The notes: a model not told the origin generated them from the letters alone. Positions 1 through 11,240 are shown, numbered from the stretch's first letter. The stretch is DNA of 64,000 nucleotides from Gamarada debralockiae (GCA_002803225.1 NXFV01000866.1:1-64000); one strand, 5' to 3'. Translations and numbers: made by a program.

Positions 1-450
1 GCTAGCATCAGCTTCGGGCGACAAGACGGTCAGGCTGTGGGACGCCGGCTCAGGAGCGGCCCTGCAGACGCTCGAGGGCCATTCGGGCATCGTCAACGCC
101 GTGGTCTTCTCGCCGGACAGCAAGCTGCTGGCGTCGGCTTCGGGCGACAAGACGGTCAGGCTGTGGGACGCCGGCTCAGGAGCGGCCCTGCAGACGCTCG
201 AGGGCCATTCGGACTCCGTCTACGCTATAGCCTTCTCGCAAGACGGCAAGCTGCTAGCATCAGGTTCGGACGATAAGACGGTCAGGCTGTGGGACGCCGG
301 CTCAGGAGCGGCCCTGCAGACGCTCGAGGGCCATTCGGACTCCGTCTACGCTATAGCCTTCTCGCCAGACGGCAAGCTGCTAGCGTCGGCTTCGTACGAC
401 AAGACGGTCAGGCTGTGGGATGCCGGCTCAGGAGCGGCCCTGCAGACGAT
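1..450 (+). repeat. Tandem 126-bp WD40 coding repeats
   Basis: Units start at 1, 127, 253 and 379, exactly 126 bp (42 codons) apart, and differ by only a few bases each. The last unit diverges after about 445. The array clearly continues left of the window. Such DNA-level identity points to recent duplication or concerted evolution. Confidence 0.9.
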
Positions 451-736
451 TCAAGTTGACACCATTCTTGAACGCCTTTCGTTCTCTGAAGACGGGACAG
501 CCCTAAGAACTGATCGAGGACAGGTATTTACTGAATCATCTTCTCCTAGCGCAACCCCTTCCCGGCCAAGTCTTCCACGTAGTATATTCGTGAAGGAGCA
601 ATGGATAGCTACGGAGACGGAAAATGTCCTTTGGCTTCCTCCCGAGTACAGACCATGGTGCACTGATATACGTGGAAAAGCTGTTGGTTTAGGGAGCGCT
701 TCTGGTCGCGTGTTAATCTTGGAGCTTTCTTTCTAA
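2..736 (+). CDS. WD40-repeat protein, C-terminal part (NLR/HET-E-like); 5' end outside window
   Basis: Frame 2 is open from the window edge to a TAA at 734-736. It encodes at least three full WD40 units of 42 residues with cores like DKTVRLWDAGSG and LEGHSDSVYAIAFS, then a unique tail of about 95 residues. Near-identical 42-residue WD40 units are typical of the ligand-sensing end of fungal STAND/NLR proteins such as HET-E, HET-D and HNWD. In those proteins the repeats form a beta-propeller C-terminal to a NACHT ATPase. The tail contains a degenerate last blade (residues LWLPPEYRPWC and GSASGRVLILEL). The N-terminal effector and NACHT domains would lie left of the window, so the NLR assignment is inference. 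A stand-alone WD40 protein remains possible. The protein is presumably cytosolic. Confidence 0.8.
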   Translation, partial: LASASGDKTVRLWDAGSGAALQTLEGHSGIVNAVVFSPDSKLLASASGDKTVRLWDAGSGAALQTLEGHSDSVYAIAFSQDGKLLASGSDDKTVRLWDAGSGAALQTLEGHSDSVYAIAFSPDGKLLASASYDKTVRLWDAGSGAALQTIQVDTILERLSFSEDGTALRTDRGQVFTESSSPSATPSRPSLPRSIFVKEQWIATETENVLWLPPEYRPWCTDIRGKAVGLGSASGRVLILELSF

Positions 737-1734
737 AATTTCCCTAGACATCCGCCCCGCCCACCTCCATTGCTATTGATGGTTTTTTTATGCCTCTTTG
801 AGATCTTCAACGCCTTATAAATGCTTTTGAATTAGAAATACAACTGCTTTGAAATGAATAACCCTTGGGCTTCATGTAAGCGCAGCGCTTGGTACTTGGC
901 TAGTACGAAGTAGTCACGCCATTCGGTTGTCGTCAATCATCTCATTTTCGTCATCTGTCGCCTTTCGTGTAAAATTTTACCTCACAATACAAATAGTAGT
1001 TCAAAGAGCTGTGCATCTCAGAATTGTTACCATTTTCTTGACAACTATCCGACCAAACCATCGACTTGTAAAACCATAGAAGCCAGTGGTTATTTCTCCT
1101 TTTCTTATGGCCGAAGAACCTGTCTTCAGCCGTAATATAGCCTTAAGTCTTTTACGTCCACCATTAAAGACAGTATTTATAATAGAAGATCAGCAACGTC
1201 CATGGATCAGTAACCACTTCCAACACTTTGAAACCCCGTTTCGTAGAGTATAGGACTGCTATTCAAGAAGCCAACCAGAAAATAAGAATCGCATGATATC
1301 AAGAGCGCCGCGTCAACGCCTCGACACTCGGGAATCTCAGGAGAACTCCTTGACTACACACATTAATCACAGGCTATAGGAGCCAACACCATACACCTCG
1401 TTCACAACTCCTCCAGAAAGCGAGGAGGTACATCGGAACATTACCCTTGCAACTGCGCCTTACTGAAACGGCAAAGCTGCATGCAAGGATTAATTCAGAA
1501 AGTGGAGCCGACTTTTATGAGACAATGATTGGGGGAAGCCCGTTTCGAAGTGACTGTTAATCTCAGAATCATAGTAATTGGGCACTCACTCGCTTCACAG
1601 GTCAAAAAACCTCAGCCCCGCGCTTGCCGGTTTTAGATTTGCACCGATCATTTTTGTTTCGAATTCGTGGCTTTTCAGCCTCGTCACTGCGACCATCCAA
1701 TTTTCAACATCCCCATCGCAATGATCAAACGACA
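737..1734. other. Intergenic: 3' flank of WD40 gene and 5' flank of ALG7
   Basis: I see no convincing coding region or RNA gene. An in-frame extension of the ALG7 reading frame upstream of 1735 lacks an ATG and is probably leader. The stretch should hold the terminator of the WD40 gene and the ALG7 promoter. Confidence 0.5.
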
Positions 1735-3164
1735 ATGTCTACTCCCTCCGAACTTTCCTTTACCGAGACATTGAGTCTTCTGTCTCTATCCCTCGCATGC
1801 TTCGGCATAATCGCGAACACCTTCCACGGCGATGGCGAACCTCTCATCGCGTCTCTCGCCTTCAGCGGCATCGCATTCGCGGCCTCCTACTCCATGATCC
1901 GATGGTTGGGCCCTACATTCATGAAAGCCGGGTTGAAGGGGAAGGATATGAGTAAAGTGCATAAGAAGGAGATACCTGAGACTATGGGCGCTATTTGCGC
2001 TGTCGTCTACCTCCTTCTCATCATCATGTTTATCCCGTTTCCGTTTTATAAGGACATCGTGGCCGCTACATCAGGAGGAGGTAATCGAGATGTGGTTATG
2101 GAGTTGGAAGTTGTAGAGACGGGACGATTCTTGCATCGCTTCCCTCACAGCAAGGTACTTCTCCAGCTTTGGTTCGAAGGGCACAGGCTGACAAGAAATA
2201 GCTAGCATCCTATCTCTCAGCAATCCTCTCCCTCCAATCCGTCGCCATCCTCGGCATAGGTGACGACCTCTTCGACATCCGCTGGCGCCACAAATTCTTC
2301 ATCCCAGCATTCGCCAGCATTCCTCTCCTAATCGTCTATTTCGTCGATTTCGGCGTAACCCAAATCGTGATCCCTACTCCCCTCCAGCCCTACTTCGGCG
2401 AACTCTTCGAGCTAGGATTCCTCTACTATGTCTACATGGCAGCCGTAGCCATATTCTGCCCAAACAGCATCAACATCCTCGCTGGGATTAACGGCATCGA
2501 AGTCTCGCAATCGCTCGTCATTGCCTTCCTCCTCGTCCTCAATGATTCGCTCTACCTACTGGCACCATATCCACATCCTGCTACGGACTCGCATTTGTTT
2601 TCGCTTTACATGTTGTTGCCGTTTATAGGCGTCTCTCTGGCGCTGTGGTGGCACAACTGGTACCCCGCCCGCGTCTTCGTAGGAGACACCTACTGCTATT
2701 TCGCCGGTATGGTCTTCGCCGTCGTCGGCATCCTAGGTCATTTCTCCAAAACGCTGCTCCTACTCTTCATCCCGCAAATCTTCAACTTCGTCTACTCCGC
2801 CCCCCAAATCTTCCGTATAATCGAATGTCCACGACATCGACTACCCCGCTTCAATGCTCGCACTGGACTACTAGAACCTAGTGTAACGGAGTGGTCACAT
2901 CCTCCAAAGCCGGTGATTGGGATGGTTTTGAAGGTGTTGGATAAATTGTATCTGCTTAGGGTTACGACGAATAAGGAGGGCCAGATTCTGGAGAGTAGCA
3001 ATTTGACGATTTTGAATCTGTGGCTGGTGTGGTTTGGGCCAAAGAGGGAGGATAGACTTGCTATGGAGATCCTAGCTATGCAAGTTGTGTGTGGATTGCT
3101 GGGCTTGTTTGTCAGGCATAGATTGGCGTTGTGGATATTCAAGTCGGACAATTTGACAGTGTAG
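1735..3164 (+). CDS. ALG7: UDP-GlcNAc:dolichyl-phosphate GlcNAc-1-phosphate transferase
   Basis: Exons are 1735-2154 and 2202-3164, with a 47-bp intron that splices HSK to LASYLSAIL in frame and gives 460 residues. Yeast Alg7 is a similar size. The enzyme transfers GlcNAc-1-phosphate from UDP-GlcNAc to dolichyl phosphate on the cytosolic ER face. This first step of N-glycan assembly is the target of tunicamycin. Family signatures include the GDDLFDIRWRHKFFIPAF segment, with its Asp pair, and FCPNSINILAGINGIE. There are about ten hydrophobic segments. The start is the ATG of MSTPSELSF, because upstream codons in the same frame lack an ATG. The gene converges with the SET3-like gene, with 569 bp between the stops. 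Confidence 0.93.
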
Positions 3165-3733
3165 GTCTGTGGGATGGGATGCATTATTCACGGGATGGTG
3201 TGTAAGATTTATGACATTGTGCCAGTACTCAGTAATATAGAAAGACATGGCTACTGAGGTTGACGAGAGATCCAACGTGACCTTCTCATGCTTTAACATG
3301 AACAGGTAGATCTCTACAATAGGGTCACACTTCAAGTAACAATCATTCATACTGGAACAGCGATTGAAGGATTGAAATTTTGAAATTGCCGTAGCGGCTT
3401 CTTCCTAACAGACAGCTACTGGTACACAACAAATCTTGCCCTCCCCGGCAAACAGTCGTCCCTGTCATGCCATCCAGCAAAGATCCCTTCCCCATCCATC
3501 CACATCCCTTATCATCAAACAAACAAGCGGGATCCATAACAGGCATCCCTTCCCCTCCGTAGAACGCCATATCCCAAACCCCCCTTTTTGAACCAGGTAC
3601 CACACCGGCCAAACGCTCAAAAGCATAGCTTCATCACAGGAAAAAATGAGTAGAAACAAGCTAGGTTCCTAGGTGTGACTAGCAAGTGATAGGCAAGAAA
3701 AACGCGTAGTGCGATCAATGTCTAATATGTATG
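3165..3733. other. Convergent intergenic region between ALG7 and SET3-like gene
   Basis: This holds the 3' flanks of two convergent genes. Short open frames occur here on both strands, but none has recognisable content. No RNA gene was seen. Confidence 0.5.
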
Positions 3734-6730
3734 TTACAATGTGCCGTTCGGTATTTGTTCCGATGGCAGGTTATTCTTCGGTGCGGGATCTGAGGTGGGA
3801 CCTGCACACGAAGCTATGGGATCCAGCGTCTTTTCAGCGATGGGGGTGTCGACGATGGCAGATCCTTCTAATATCCCGGCCTTTGCTTCCTCGATTGTTG
3901 AAAGGGAAGGTTTGAGGACGGCTGGGGCGACTGTGGGGCTGCTTCCCGCTGATGGCTTCTTTGCAGCAGACTCGTTCTCTTTCCTAGCTCGGGCAGCTCT
4001 GTAGTCGCTCAAGCTGAGTTTCTTTGGACCTTTGGCTGGACTGTGTACCGCTCCGTTGACGAGCGGTGGTGGGAAGGTGCTCGGGAAGGCTGTTCCGAAG
4101 GGAGACTGTGCGATGGAGCCAGCCGCTGAGGACGGAGTGACGTTGCCGGAAGGGGTTCCGCTTCCAGACATATTCGGTATGGCAAAGGAGGGCGCAGGAG
4201 GCATCTGAACTCGAAGATCTGGCGACTTCTGTCCGGGAATGGAATTGGATCGAGGAGCAGCGATCGATTGACCAGGCCATGGCGGAGGTGGAGGCTTTAT
4301 CGTATTGCCAACCATGGTTGCAGGCGCATCAGTCATGTTCACATCCGTCGTAATTGCTGAAACATCAACTGAAGGAGTCAATGATGCGATACTTGTGTTG
4401 CGACCGCGCGAATCAGTTGGCGATTCTGGGTTAGGACCCTCTTCATGGCCTGGCCGATCTAAATCCATTGACACCGTAGGTGATCCTAGCATGCTCTGGT
4501 CGTCCCCGGCAGAGGCCCGCCGCGCCTCAATCTGCCCTTGTAATTTGAGGCGATTCTTGAGGAGACGTTTAGAGAGAGGTATGATGGGTCTCTTTGGGGG
4601 TGGGGTGGCGGAGGGACGGCTGTACCAGGCATTCTCGACTTCGTCAGTTTGGGTCGAGGCGTCGGTATAAGAGCTCTTCGGGGCCATCGAAGCCTGCCGC
4701 GATCTATATGGCATCGATCCACTCCGCGATACTGAATTGCTGGGTGAAGGTATTGGGCCAGTTGGTGAGCCGGCATTCAATGGTGAATCAGATTCGCGCC
4801 TCGACGTACTCGCATCTACATATTTATTTGTCCGCGAACCGTTTGTATTCGTCAATTGTGAAATGGGAACTCGAGGTGCGACAGATCTTTGTCTGGGTTT
4901 CGATGCGGGCTGAGGTGTAGTCGAAGCCGGTCCGCTCATCGTCGAGCCTTCAGATGTTCTCTTCTTTTTCCGCGACGGTTGCCCTTGTTCCATCTTCCGA
5001 AACGAATCTTCGAGCATTGCCAGCTTTCTCTTCTCGCGATCCGAAGGCTCGGTCAGGATGCCATTCGTATCACCAACGCCATGAAGTGGAGTCAGATCTC
5101 GACTGTGAGGCTTGCTTCGAACTGAGCCCGATACTGACCGACTGTCATCTTCATCGTATTGATCTTGTTGTCCCTCGCTCGCTGCTCGACTGTTGGTGGC
5201 ATGGCCAGTGCTCGTGGGCGAGACATGATTTTGCTTCGACTTGCGGCCCTTCTTCGATTTTACTCCATTCGATTGGTTATGCAACCTGCCGTGGTAGTTT
5301 CGATGGAATCGAGCAAACGCGCAATCGTTTCCGAGTTCGCAAGCACAACCTCCATACTCCGACAATACAAGGTGCGTTACACTGGTGAGTTGTTCGTATT
5401 CTTCATCTGTAATGTCGGCTCCATCGAAAGGCGCGCCATCTGGATCCCCAAGATTGAGCAAGTGCAGGAAACGTGATCGGAATTGAGCCGGAAATCGGAA
5501 GTCCCAAGGAAGCGTAACCTGTTCACCAGCGTTTATTTGACGTTCGCTGACCAGCCAGAAATGGTAATCTCTTCCGTGGGCAATCATGGTGTCCACAGTT
5601 GCATTTGGTCGGCAGCTCCTTCTTGTATAGCGATAATCCGATCCTTCATTTCGAGCGTCGATATAGAGAGGTAGGTGAGAAGGAAAGAAAACGAATGGTT
5701 TTGGATGAACGAATTCGTGCCATCGATTGGAAGGGTCATTGCAGTAATCCTTCTGGAAGCCGACAAGACCATTGAGCTCTCCGATGGCGCAAGAGTCTTT
5801 GATTGGCATTGGTGTGACGAGCGAACAGTATCGTCGATTTGTGTCATTGATCATAACTTCCCTTCGGTCGACGCGAACGTCTGGAAATGTTAATGAGCTC
5901 GGATCCGATTTGATACGTTGGAAAGCATCCTTCTCGCTCTCGACACCGGTATCTTGCAGTAGCTTTCCCGCGTCATGAAGCCACATAGTTATTGTATTGG
6001 TGACTACAAGCGGAAAAGTGTTGTAATCATTTCGTTGAAAGGGTTGGTCGTCATCGTAGAGGTGTTGAAATGTTTCGGAGAATGAATGTACTTCGAAGTC
6101 TTTGGGCAAGTCTGGCGGTGTGTGGGCCGGACTTGGAGGATGGGCATGTGAGTTAGGTCGTGAATTGTAGGGAGGGCTGCGCTTGATCTGCGAACTGACC
6201 GACTGCGTTGATCGATGGCCTTTGGTCTTCTTCGTGTGCGGATGGTGATCTTGAGGGCTGCTGTTTCTGTGGCCATCGTGGTCGTGATAGCCATTTACTT
6301 GAAGCTCGGAAGGCTTCGTCTTCTTCTTGTGACTCTTCGAAGCCGGTCGCTTGGATTTCTTGTCGCCGTTATCACTTGGTACTTTGTTCAGACTCTGGCT
6401 CCGTTGCCATTCGATTGCACGCCGACGGTCCAGAGGTCGCGGTTTGCAGTCAGCACAGGAGTGATCGAAATCTTTGTGGGAGGTCTCCTCAGCTCGACCG
6501 GGATAGAAGCATTCGATATGCTGCCATGTATTGCAGGTCTCGCAGAAAATTGTGTTTCCATCATCCTCGGACCATTCACAGATGCACTTGATGGTGTAGT
6601 CGTCGGGATTTTCATCTACGGGCTCGGTCGCAGAAGGCGCATCGCTGGCAGAGATCGAAGCAGTAGAGTTGAAGGCGGGCTGAATCGGAGTCGCGATCTG
6701 CGTTGAAATTGAAAGGGGCCTTTCTGTCAT
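3734..6730 (-). CDS. SET3: SET3-like PHD-finger and SET-domain protein
   Basis: A single exon of 998 residues. A PHD finger lies near residues 45-97 (Cys/His ligands in CICEWSEDDGNTIFC, CNTWQHIEC and the later CADC). A SET domain lies near 325-430 (FFPSHLPLYIDARNEG through INAGEQVTLPWDF). The rest is long, disordered and Ser/Pro/Arg-rich. This order matches yeast Set3, fission-yeast Set3 and animal MLL5, scaffold subunits of a histone deacetylase complex that acts at the 5' ends of transcribed genes. The usual catalytic NHSCxPN motif reads RRSCRPNA here, so the Asn is missing. That fits the non-catalytic Set3/MLL5 class. The protein is nuclear by family. The exact orthologue name is inferred from architecture. 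Confidence 0.85.
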   Translation of the reverse strand: MTERPLSISTQIATPIQPAFNSTASISASDAPSATEPVDENPDDYTIKCICEWSEDDGNTIFCETCNTWQHIECFYPGRAEETSHKDFDHSCADCKPRPLDRRRAIEWQRSQSLNKVPSDNGDKKSKRPASKSHKKKTKPSELQVNGYHDHDGHRNSSPQDHHPHTKKTKGHRSTQSVSSQIKRSPPYNSRPNSHAHPPSPAHTPPDLPKDFEVHSFSETFQHLYDDDQPFQRNDYNTFPLVVTNTITMWLHDAGKLLQDTGVESEKDAFQRIKSDPSSLTFPDVRVDRREVMINDTNRRYCSLVTPMPIKDSCAIGELNGLVGFQKDYCNDPSNRWHEFVHPKPFVFFPSHLPLYIDARNEGSDYRYTRRSCRPNATVDTMIAHGRDYHFWLVSERQINAGEQVTLPWDFRFPAQFRSRFLHLLNLGDPDGAPFDGADITDEEYEQLTSVTHLVLSEYGGCACELGNDCAFARFHRNYHGRLHNQSNGVKSKKGRKSKQNHVSPTSTGHATNSRAASEGQQDQYDEDDSRSVSGSVRSKPHSRDLTPLHGVGDTNGILTEPSDREKRKLAMLEDSFRKMEQGQPSRKKKRTSEGSTMSGPASTTPQPASKPRQRSVAPRVPISQLTNTNGSRTNKYVDASTSRRESDSPLNAGSPTGPIPSPSNSVSRSGSMPYRSRQASMAPKSSYTDASTQTDEVENAWYSRPSATPPPKRPIIPLSKRLLKNRLKLQGQIEARRASAGDDQSMLGSPTVSMDLDRPGHEEGPNPESPTDSRGRNTSIASLTPSVDVSAITTDVNMTDAPATMVGNTIKPPPPPWPGQSIAAPRSNSIPGQKSPDLRVQMPPAPSFAIPNMSGSGTPSGNVTPSSAAGSIAQSPFGTAFPSTFPPPLVNGAVHSPAKGPKKLSLSDYRAARARKENESAAKKPSAGSSPTVAPAVLKPSLSTIEEAKAGILEGSAIVDTPIAEKTLDPIASCAGPTSDPAPKNNLPSEQIPNGTL

Positions 6731-8415
6731 AATCTAGCAGGAGCCTCTGGGTGGCTGTTCGAATGAGAGGGCTAAGGTGAGTTCACTGATTCCTAGGCCT
6801 GAGTCGCATGACGAAGACGGCCGCGACTCAATGAGAGAGGTTATCGCAGAGCGAGGAGGAATACGACCGATGTCCGCGATGGCTGTCATCAGTTGTTGAA
6901 TTAGAGTGAGCGATTGATACTCGGCCTCGACCTCCGTCACTAGTGGGACTCGAAGGAACAGAGGTGAATGATGCCTCGAGATGTCAGCGACGAAGAAGGT
7001 GTGGGTAGCAGTCCGAAAATGGCGATCGAATCCTTCTGAATGGGTGAGCGATTAACAATGGGCTCCTACTTGGATATGAAGGCTTTTCAGTCGAGTTGAA
7101 GGCGAAGGTCAAATCGTGATGGAAGGGCTGTCGAAGGTGATGCGCTTCAGTGGCAACGCGTCGTTAATGGAGGTTGAGACTCGAGATGTCGACGACAGTG
7201 CTGTGAATGAGTGTCTTCTGGTGGTCTTTGAAGGGTGCTTGCATGAATCTGGGTTGTAAAAGCGAGAAGAGAGAGGGGGATGGGCGAGTTGAGTGACCCT
7301 ACTCAAGACTTTGCGCTAACCTCTTAGAAAGCCCTGCCGCTTTGAGGATGGCTCTAGATACGGTGAAGCATAGCGCCGGTTTCGCTGACAGCCAGCCTGC
7401 AGACCAGCTGCACGAAAAGCCCGTGCTAGAAAATACAGAAGAAAGGTCGTTCGTAAAATGACCACTGTTAAATCGGAAACTTTTATTTTAAAGATATGGG
7501 GGGAGGGGCGCAGGAGCAATAGAAGAGAGTCGATACTGTACTGATCAAAGGACGCAGCAAAAAGGCCTTTGAAAAAGTCATGCTGCAATAATAATATAAT
7601 GATGATAGCAGAATAAGAGTGAGTAGTGAACGATGTTGAGAGAGGAGTCGTACACGTAGATGAAGGGTTTCCTTTTCTCGAAAGATTTCAAAGGCTGGTT
7701 GCTGCTGGTCCACTCTCTCTTAACTGGCTGGATCCTCAAAGCGGCCATAACTTACGAGGAAATATAATTGGTGGCTTCACAATATTTGAGCCAATAAGAC
7801 CCGCAGAATTTTAGCGTAGCAGCGAACGTCGAAAGAAATATGTGCCGAACAGCTTTTGGGAGCTTCTGCCTGATGAAATCCACCAGGGGCTATGCAAGAC
7901 CAAGCTCGAGGTAGCGTTACTTTTTTAGTTTAGCGAATAGAAATCCACTCCCAAATTGATTGTTTTGATAAGGATCAGAAATTATTCCGCTAGGAGATCA
8001 CGATAATTATAAAATCGGGGACTTTCAAAATTGCATCGTGAGACCAAAAGTAGCGATCTGCCATTTATCACGTGAACAGATTCCCAAAAGGGCAAGAAAG
8101 GGGAACGTGCGCTGAGCTTCCGTGGATCTTCTTTCGAAGTGGACTTTCCCCAGATTTGTTTCCCCGTGTGAATGCAAAAGTTTCATCCATATCTTGGACT
8201 CGTAAATTAAATAGATCTTGTGTAACTGAATTACTTCATAGTTGCAAGCCCCTGTTTGCACTGCCTCCGGGTAATTTGGTCTTGCATCCAGCTAGCCCAG
8301 CTGCTCGGCCAATCTCAAGACACAGCCGGATGTTTAAATCTTTGGAAGAGCCTCAGCATCTCAGGAGAAGTTTCAATCCGACATCGGGACTTCAACCTGG
8401 GTGGACGATTTCAAA
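6731..8415. other. Divergent intergenic region between SET3-like and EBP genes
   Basis: About 1.7 kb separates the two starts. Short open frames occur on both strands, but none has conserved content. The region must contain both promoters and probably a long SET3-like leader with upstream ORFs. A perfect TCACGTGA palindrome lies at 8068-8075, 340 bp upstream of the EBP start. Confidence 0.5.
8068..8075. promoter_or_regulatory. TCACGTGA E-box-like palindrome upstream of sterol isomerase gene
   Basis: A perfect 8-bp palindrome with the CACGTG core bound by bHLH factors (Cbf1/SREBP class). Its position upstream of a sterol gene is suggestive. Function is inference only. Confidence 0.3.
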
Positions 8416-9314
8416 ATGTCTACGGCGGAGCCCATTGCAGCTCTTCATCCATATTATCCTCCAGGAATTCGTCTTTCAGGGGGTATATTCGTTGCAAATG
8501 ATTGGGATGTAGTTACGCTCATTCTGGCTTTTGCTGGAGGATGGGCTCTAATTGCGGGAGTGACTTTAATGGTTGTGAAGAAGGTCAACCCGAATTTGAG
8601 GGGGACTGATCAGGCATTGGTCTTGTGGTTTGTTTTGTGTAAGTTGTTCACTCTATTATGAAGATTGAAAACCACGTTCTGATATTTTACAGGCGGTTCG
8701 ATTCATTTCTTCTTCGAAGGATATTTCATGCTCAACCATACCCGAATGGCATCTATGACCGATTTCTTTGGGCAGCTGTGGAAAGAGTACTCGCTGTCAG
8801 ATTCAAGATACATGTTTTCAGACCCATTCGTCCTCTGCATGGAAACTATTACCGCCGTTCGTCTCCCTTCCCCTTCCCTCCCCATCCCCATCCCACTGAC
8901 GCCCACAGGTAACATGGGGCCCCCTCTCCTTCCTAACAGCCTACCTAATAACCACCTCCTCTCCCTACCGCCACCCAATCCAAGCCCTCGTCTCCACAGG
9001 CCAGTTCTACGGCGACGCACTGTACTACCTGACCAGTCTATTCGACGACTTTTATTCTGGAAAGACGTTCTATCGTCCTGAGCCGTACTACTTTTGGTTT
9101 TACTTTGTGTTCATGAATAGTTTTTGGCTTGTTGTACCTGCTTGTAAGTTTTGATTTTCTTTTTGGGGTTGGGTTGGGTTGTGGATGAGATGAGCTTGAG
9201 GGTGAGGGCTAACAGAGGATAGTGTGCTTGTTTAGCAGTATTAGGGAAAGTGCGAAGGCGTTTGCAGTGGTTGGGAGGATGGGAGTTAATGGAAGTGCGA
9301 AGAAGAGTTTGTAG
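8416..9314 (+). CDS. EBP-family sterol delta8-delta7 isomerase-like membrane protein
   Basis: Exons are 8416-8638, 8693-8856, 8909-9143 and 9223-9314, all in phase, giving 237 residues. The EBP (emopamil-binding) domain spans most of the protein. Visible signatures are GSIHFFFEGYF, the conserved WKEYSLSDSRY with its Glu/Asp, CMETITAVTWGPL, STGQFYGDALYYLT and the C-terminal FVFMNSFWLVVPA. Four to five membrane segments are expected. Known members move the C8-C9 double bond of sterols in the ER. Many filamentous fungi carry this family as well as the unrelated Erg2 isomerase, so the real substrate is uncertain. Intron 2 uses a GTTCGT donor. The gene is convergent with the NPC2-like lipid-transfer gene. 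Confidence 0.87.
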
Positions 9315-9806
9315 GGTGTGGAGGAGCGGATGGTTGGCGGGATAGAGGTCTGGAGCTTGTATGACAGCATTATACCGAGATGAACAGAACGAACGAGAAA
9401 GCGATTGTAGCTGATGTAAACTTCAATGAAGAGGGAAACTTAATGTACTCAATATCTCTAATAAGAATGAATTGACGCAGTTCCCTTTTCAGATATCGAA
9501 GAAACTTGAAAAGGCACATTATGGACTTGAGGCCGGAATAAACAACGCAAACCAACGCAACTTACAACTCATAAACCAGTATCTCTGGCAAATATGTGTA
9601 TCCAGTATATTTACCGCAGATATATGAACCTCCATAAGTACAATGCGTCCCCAAAGGAAAACTCCAAATCCATTGGTATCTGCAACGCAGCCAGCAATGC
9701 ATCGAAAAAAAAAATTGCTCCTCCACGCATTAAGGCCTCTCTCTAGGTCATCTCATCCCTACCATCGCATGTGTTTGTAAGGGCAAGAACGCATCTCCTA
9801 TCGCAT
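9315..9806. other. Convergent intergenic region between EBP and NPC2-like genes
   Basis: This holds the 3' flanks of two convergent genes. An A-run lies near 9705-9715. No coding content was recognised. Confidence 0.5.
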
Positions 9807-10448
9807 CTATGCTGGGAAAGTAACGGTAGCTTCCAAGCAGATGATCTTCTTGCTCTCAGGTCGTGCTGTGTAAGCGTCGGCGAAAACGGTGTATGTTCCC
9901 TAGATAAGGGCATTAGTAGGTGAGGGAGACATGGTGAGAAGGTATGTACGAACAGGAGGAATCTCCTTTGGCAACTCAACATCCTTCACAATCGTAGTCT
10001 TTCCCTTCTTAATCGGGCAGGTCAAATCCACGTTCGAAACCTGCTCGCAGAGATCCGCCTCCGTATTCACAAGTCTAATCAGTCCATATTTAACTTGCAA
10101 CACAACATATGCGCCCTCATCCACATCTTCGAGAAGCGTGCCAACGGCTTCGATCGTGAGCTTCGATCCCCTACATTAAATAATCAGGATCTGCACAACA
10201 GGAAATCTGCACAATTTGAAGGACAGTTGTATAAGGGAAGCATACTTAAGAGGAGGATTAGGCGTCAAATTAACCTTCTCCAGCACAAGAAGATCATCAT
10301 CGTGATCCTTCTTGCAATACGTGAGTGGGTTATCGCCAGGCACGGCGTCGCCGTCTCCGAGCGCCTTCTGGCTGCCCAAGAACGATAAGCCGTTTGAGGC
10401 GACGAGCGTGCTGAGGAGCAGCGTAAGGATGCTGAGAGTGAACTTCAT
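9807..10448 (-). CDS. NPC2: Secreted ML-domain lipid-transfer protein (PG/PI-TP, NPC2-like)
   Basis: Exons in transcript order are 10448-10246, 10170-9954 and 9899-9807, giving 170 residues. A clear signal peptide covers residues 1-19 (hydrophobic run LSILTLLLSTLVAS). The ML domain follows, with Cys at CKKD, ADLCEQ, DLTCPI and IICLEA, and the family phrase LPKEIPPGTYTVFADAYT, which appears only after intron 2 is removed. Fungal relatives bind phosphatidylglycerol/phosphatidylinositol, and yeast Npc2 carries sterols to the vacuolar membrane. The protein is therefore probably vacuolar-luminal or secreted. Length matches the family. The 54-bp intron 2 has a GTTCGT donor and an ACTAAT branch site close to its TAG acceptor. 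Confidence 0.9.
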
Positions 10449-11177
10449 CGTGACTTTGGGTGTTTGGGAGGAGGAGGACGAGGCTATCGTGTGGTTTGAG
10501 ATGAGAAGTGATTGGAGGTTTGGGGAACGGTTCGTTGCAAAAGTGGCGGGGCGGCGGCGCTAAGGATGCAGTTTGATGACGTTTTTGGTGTCAGGAGGTT
10601 CAAAGGGATTTTGATAGAGGGATTTGGGGTTCCAGAATTTAGGGATTGAAAGAGAGGATACAATATCAGAGTGAGACTTCTAAATATGTGCTGCTTCTTC
10701 AAGTTTGCTGGTTGGCGGCTGTGCAAAGATGATTCACGCGATCACAAACTTGGTCTTCTGACCATGAACCGTGCAGTTAGAAGCACAATTTAGGAGTAAA
10801 GTAGATTGAGGGTGGATTCGAGAATGGTATGAACTTAATAGAGATCCAAATTCCCAGTCGTTTCTTCCCAATCGACGTATTGATGTTGAGAAGCTGGCCT
10901 CGTGACTGCCAGAGACACAAGTTGTTCAAACGGGAAGACTCATAACACATTTTTACTACTTCCAGCTAGGAAAGCTCAGTCGGATCAAAAATCCAATCCC
11001 CTAATTTAGCGAGTATCCCCTGAAATATATCCCTAAAACCATCCCTCTGCAACACATTCAAATGAATGTCCAACACGAATTCACCACTCCACGTGATCAA
11101 ATGTTTGCACTTTTGTAAAACTCAAACCCGTGTGGTAATTTTGACAAGGCCCGTGCGTCGTCAGGGTGGCGCCCAAG

Positions 11178-11240
11178 TATAAATATCTCTCTTCCCCTCC
11201 GAGCTTTCCAATTTTTTTTTCTCTTCTTCTTCATACTTAC
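11178..11240 (+). promoter_or_regulatory. TATA box plus pyrimidine-rich initiator region (orphan promoter-like)
   Basis: TATAAATA at 11178-11185 is followed by a strongly CT-rich tract with a T9 run. This arrangement is common in highly expressed fungal promoters. No intact coding sequence follows on the plus strand. Confidence 0.3.
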
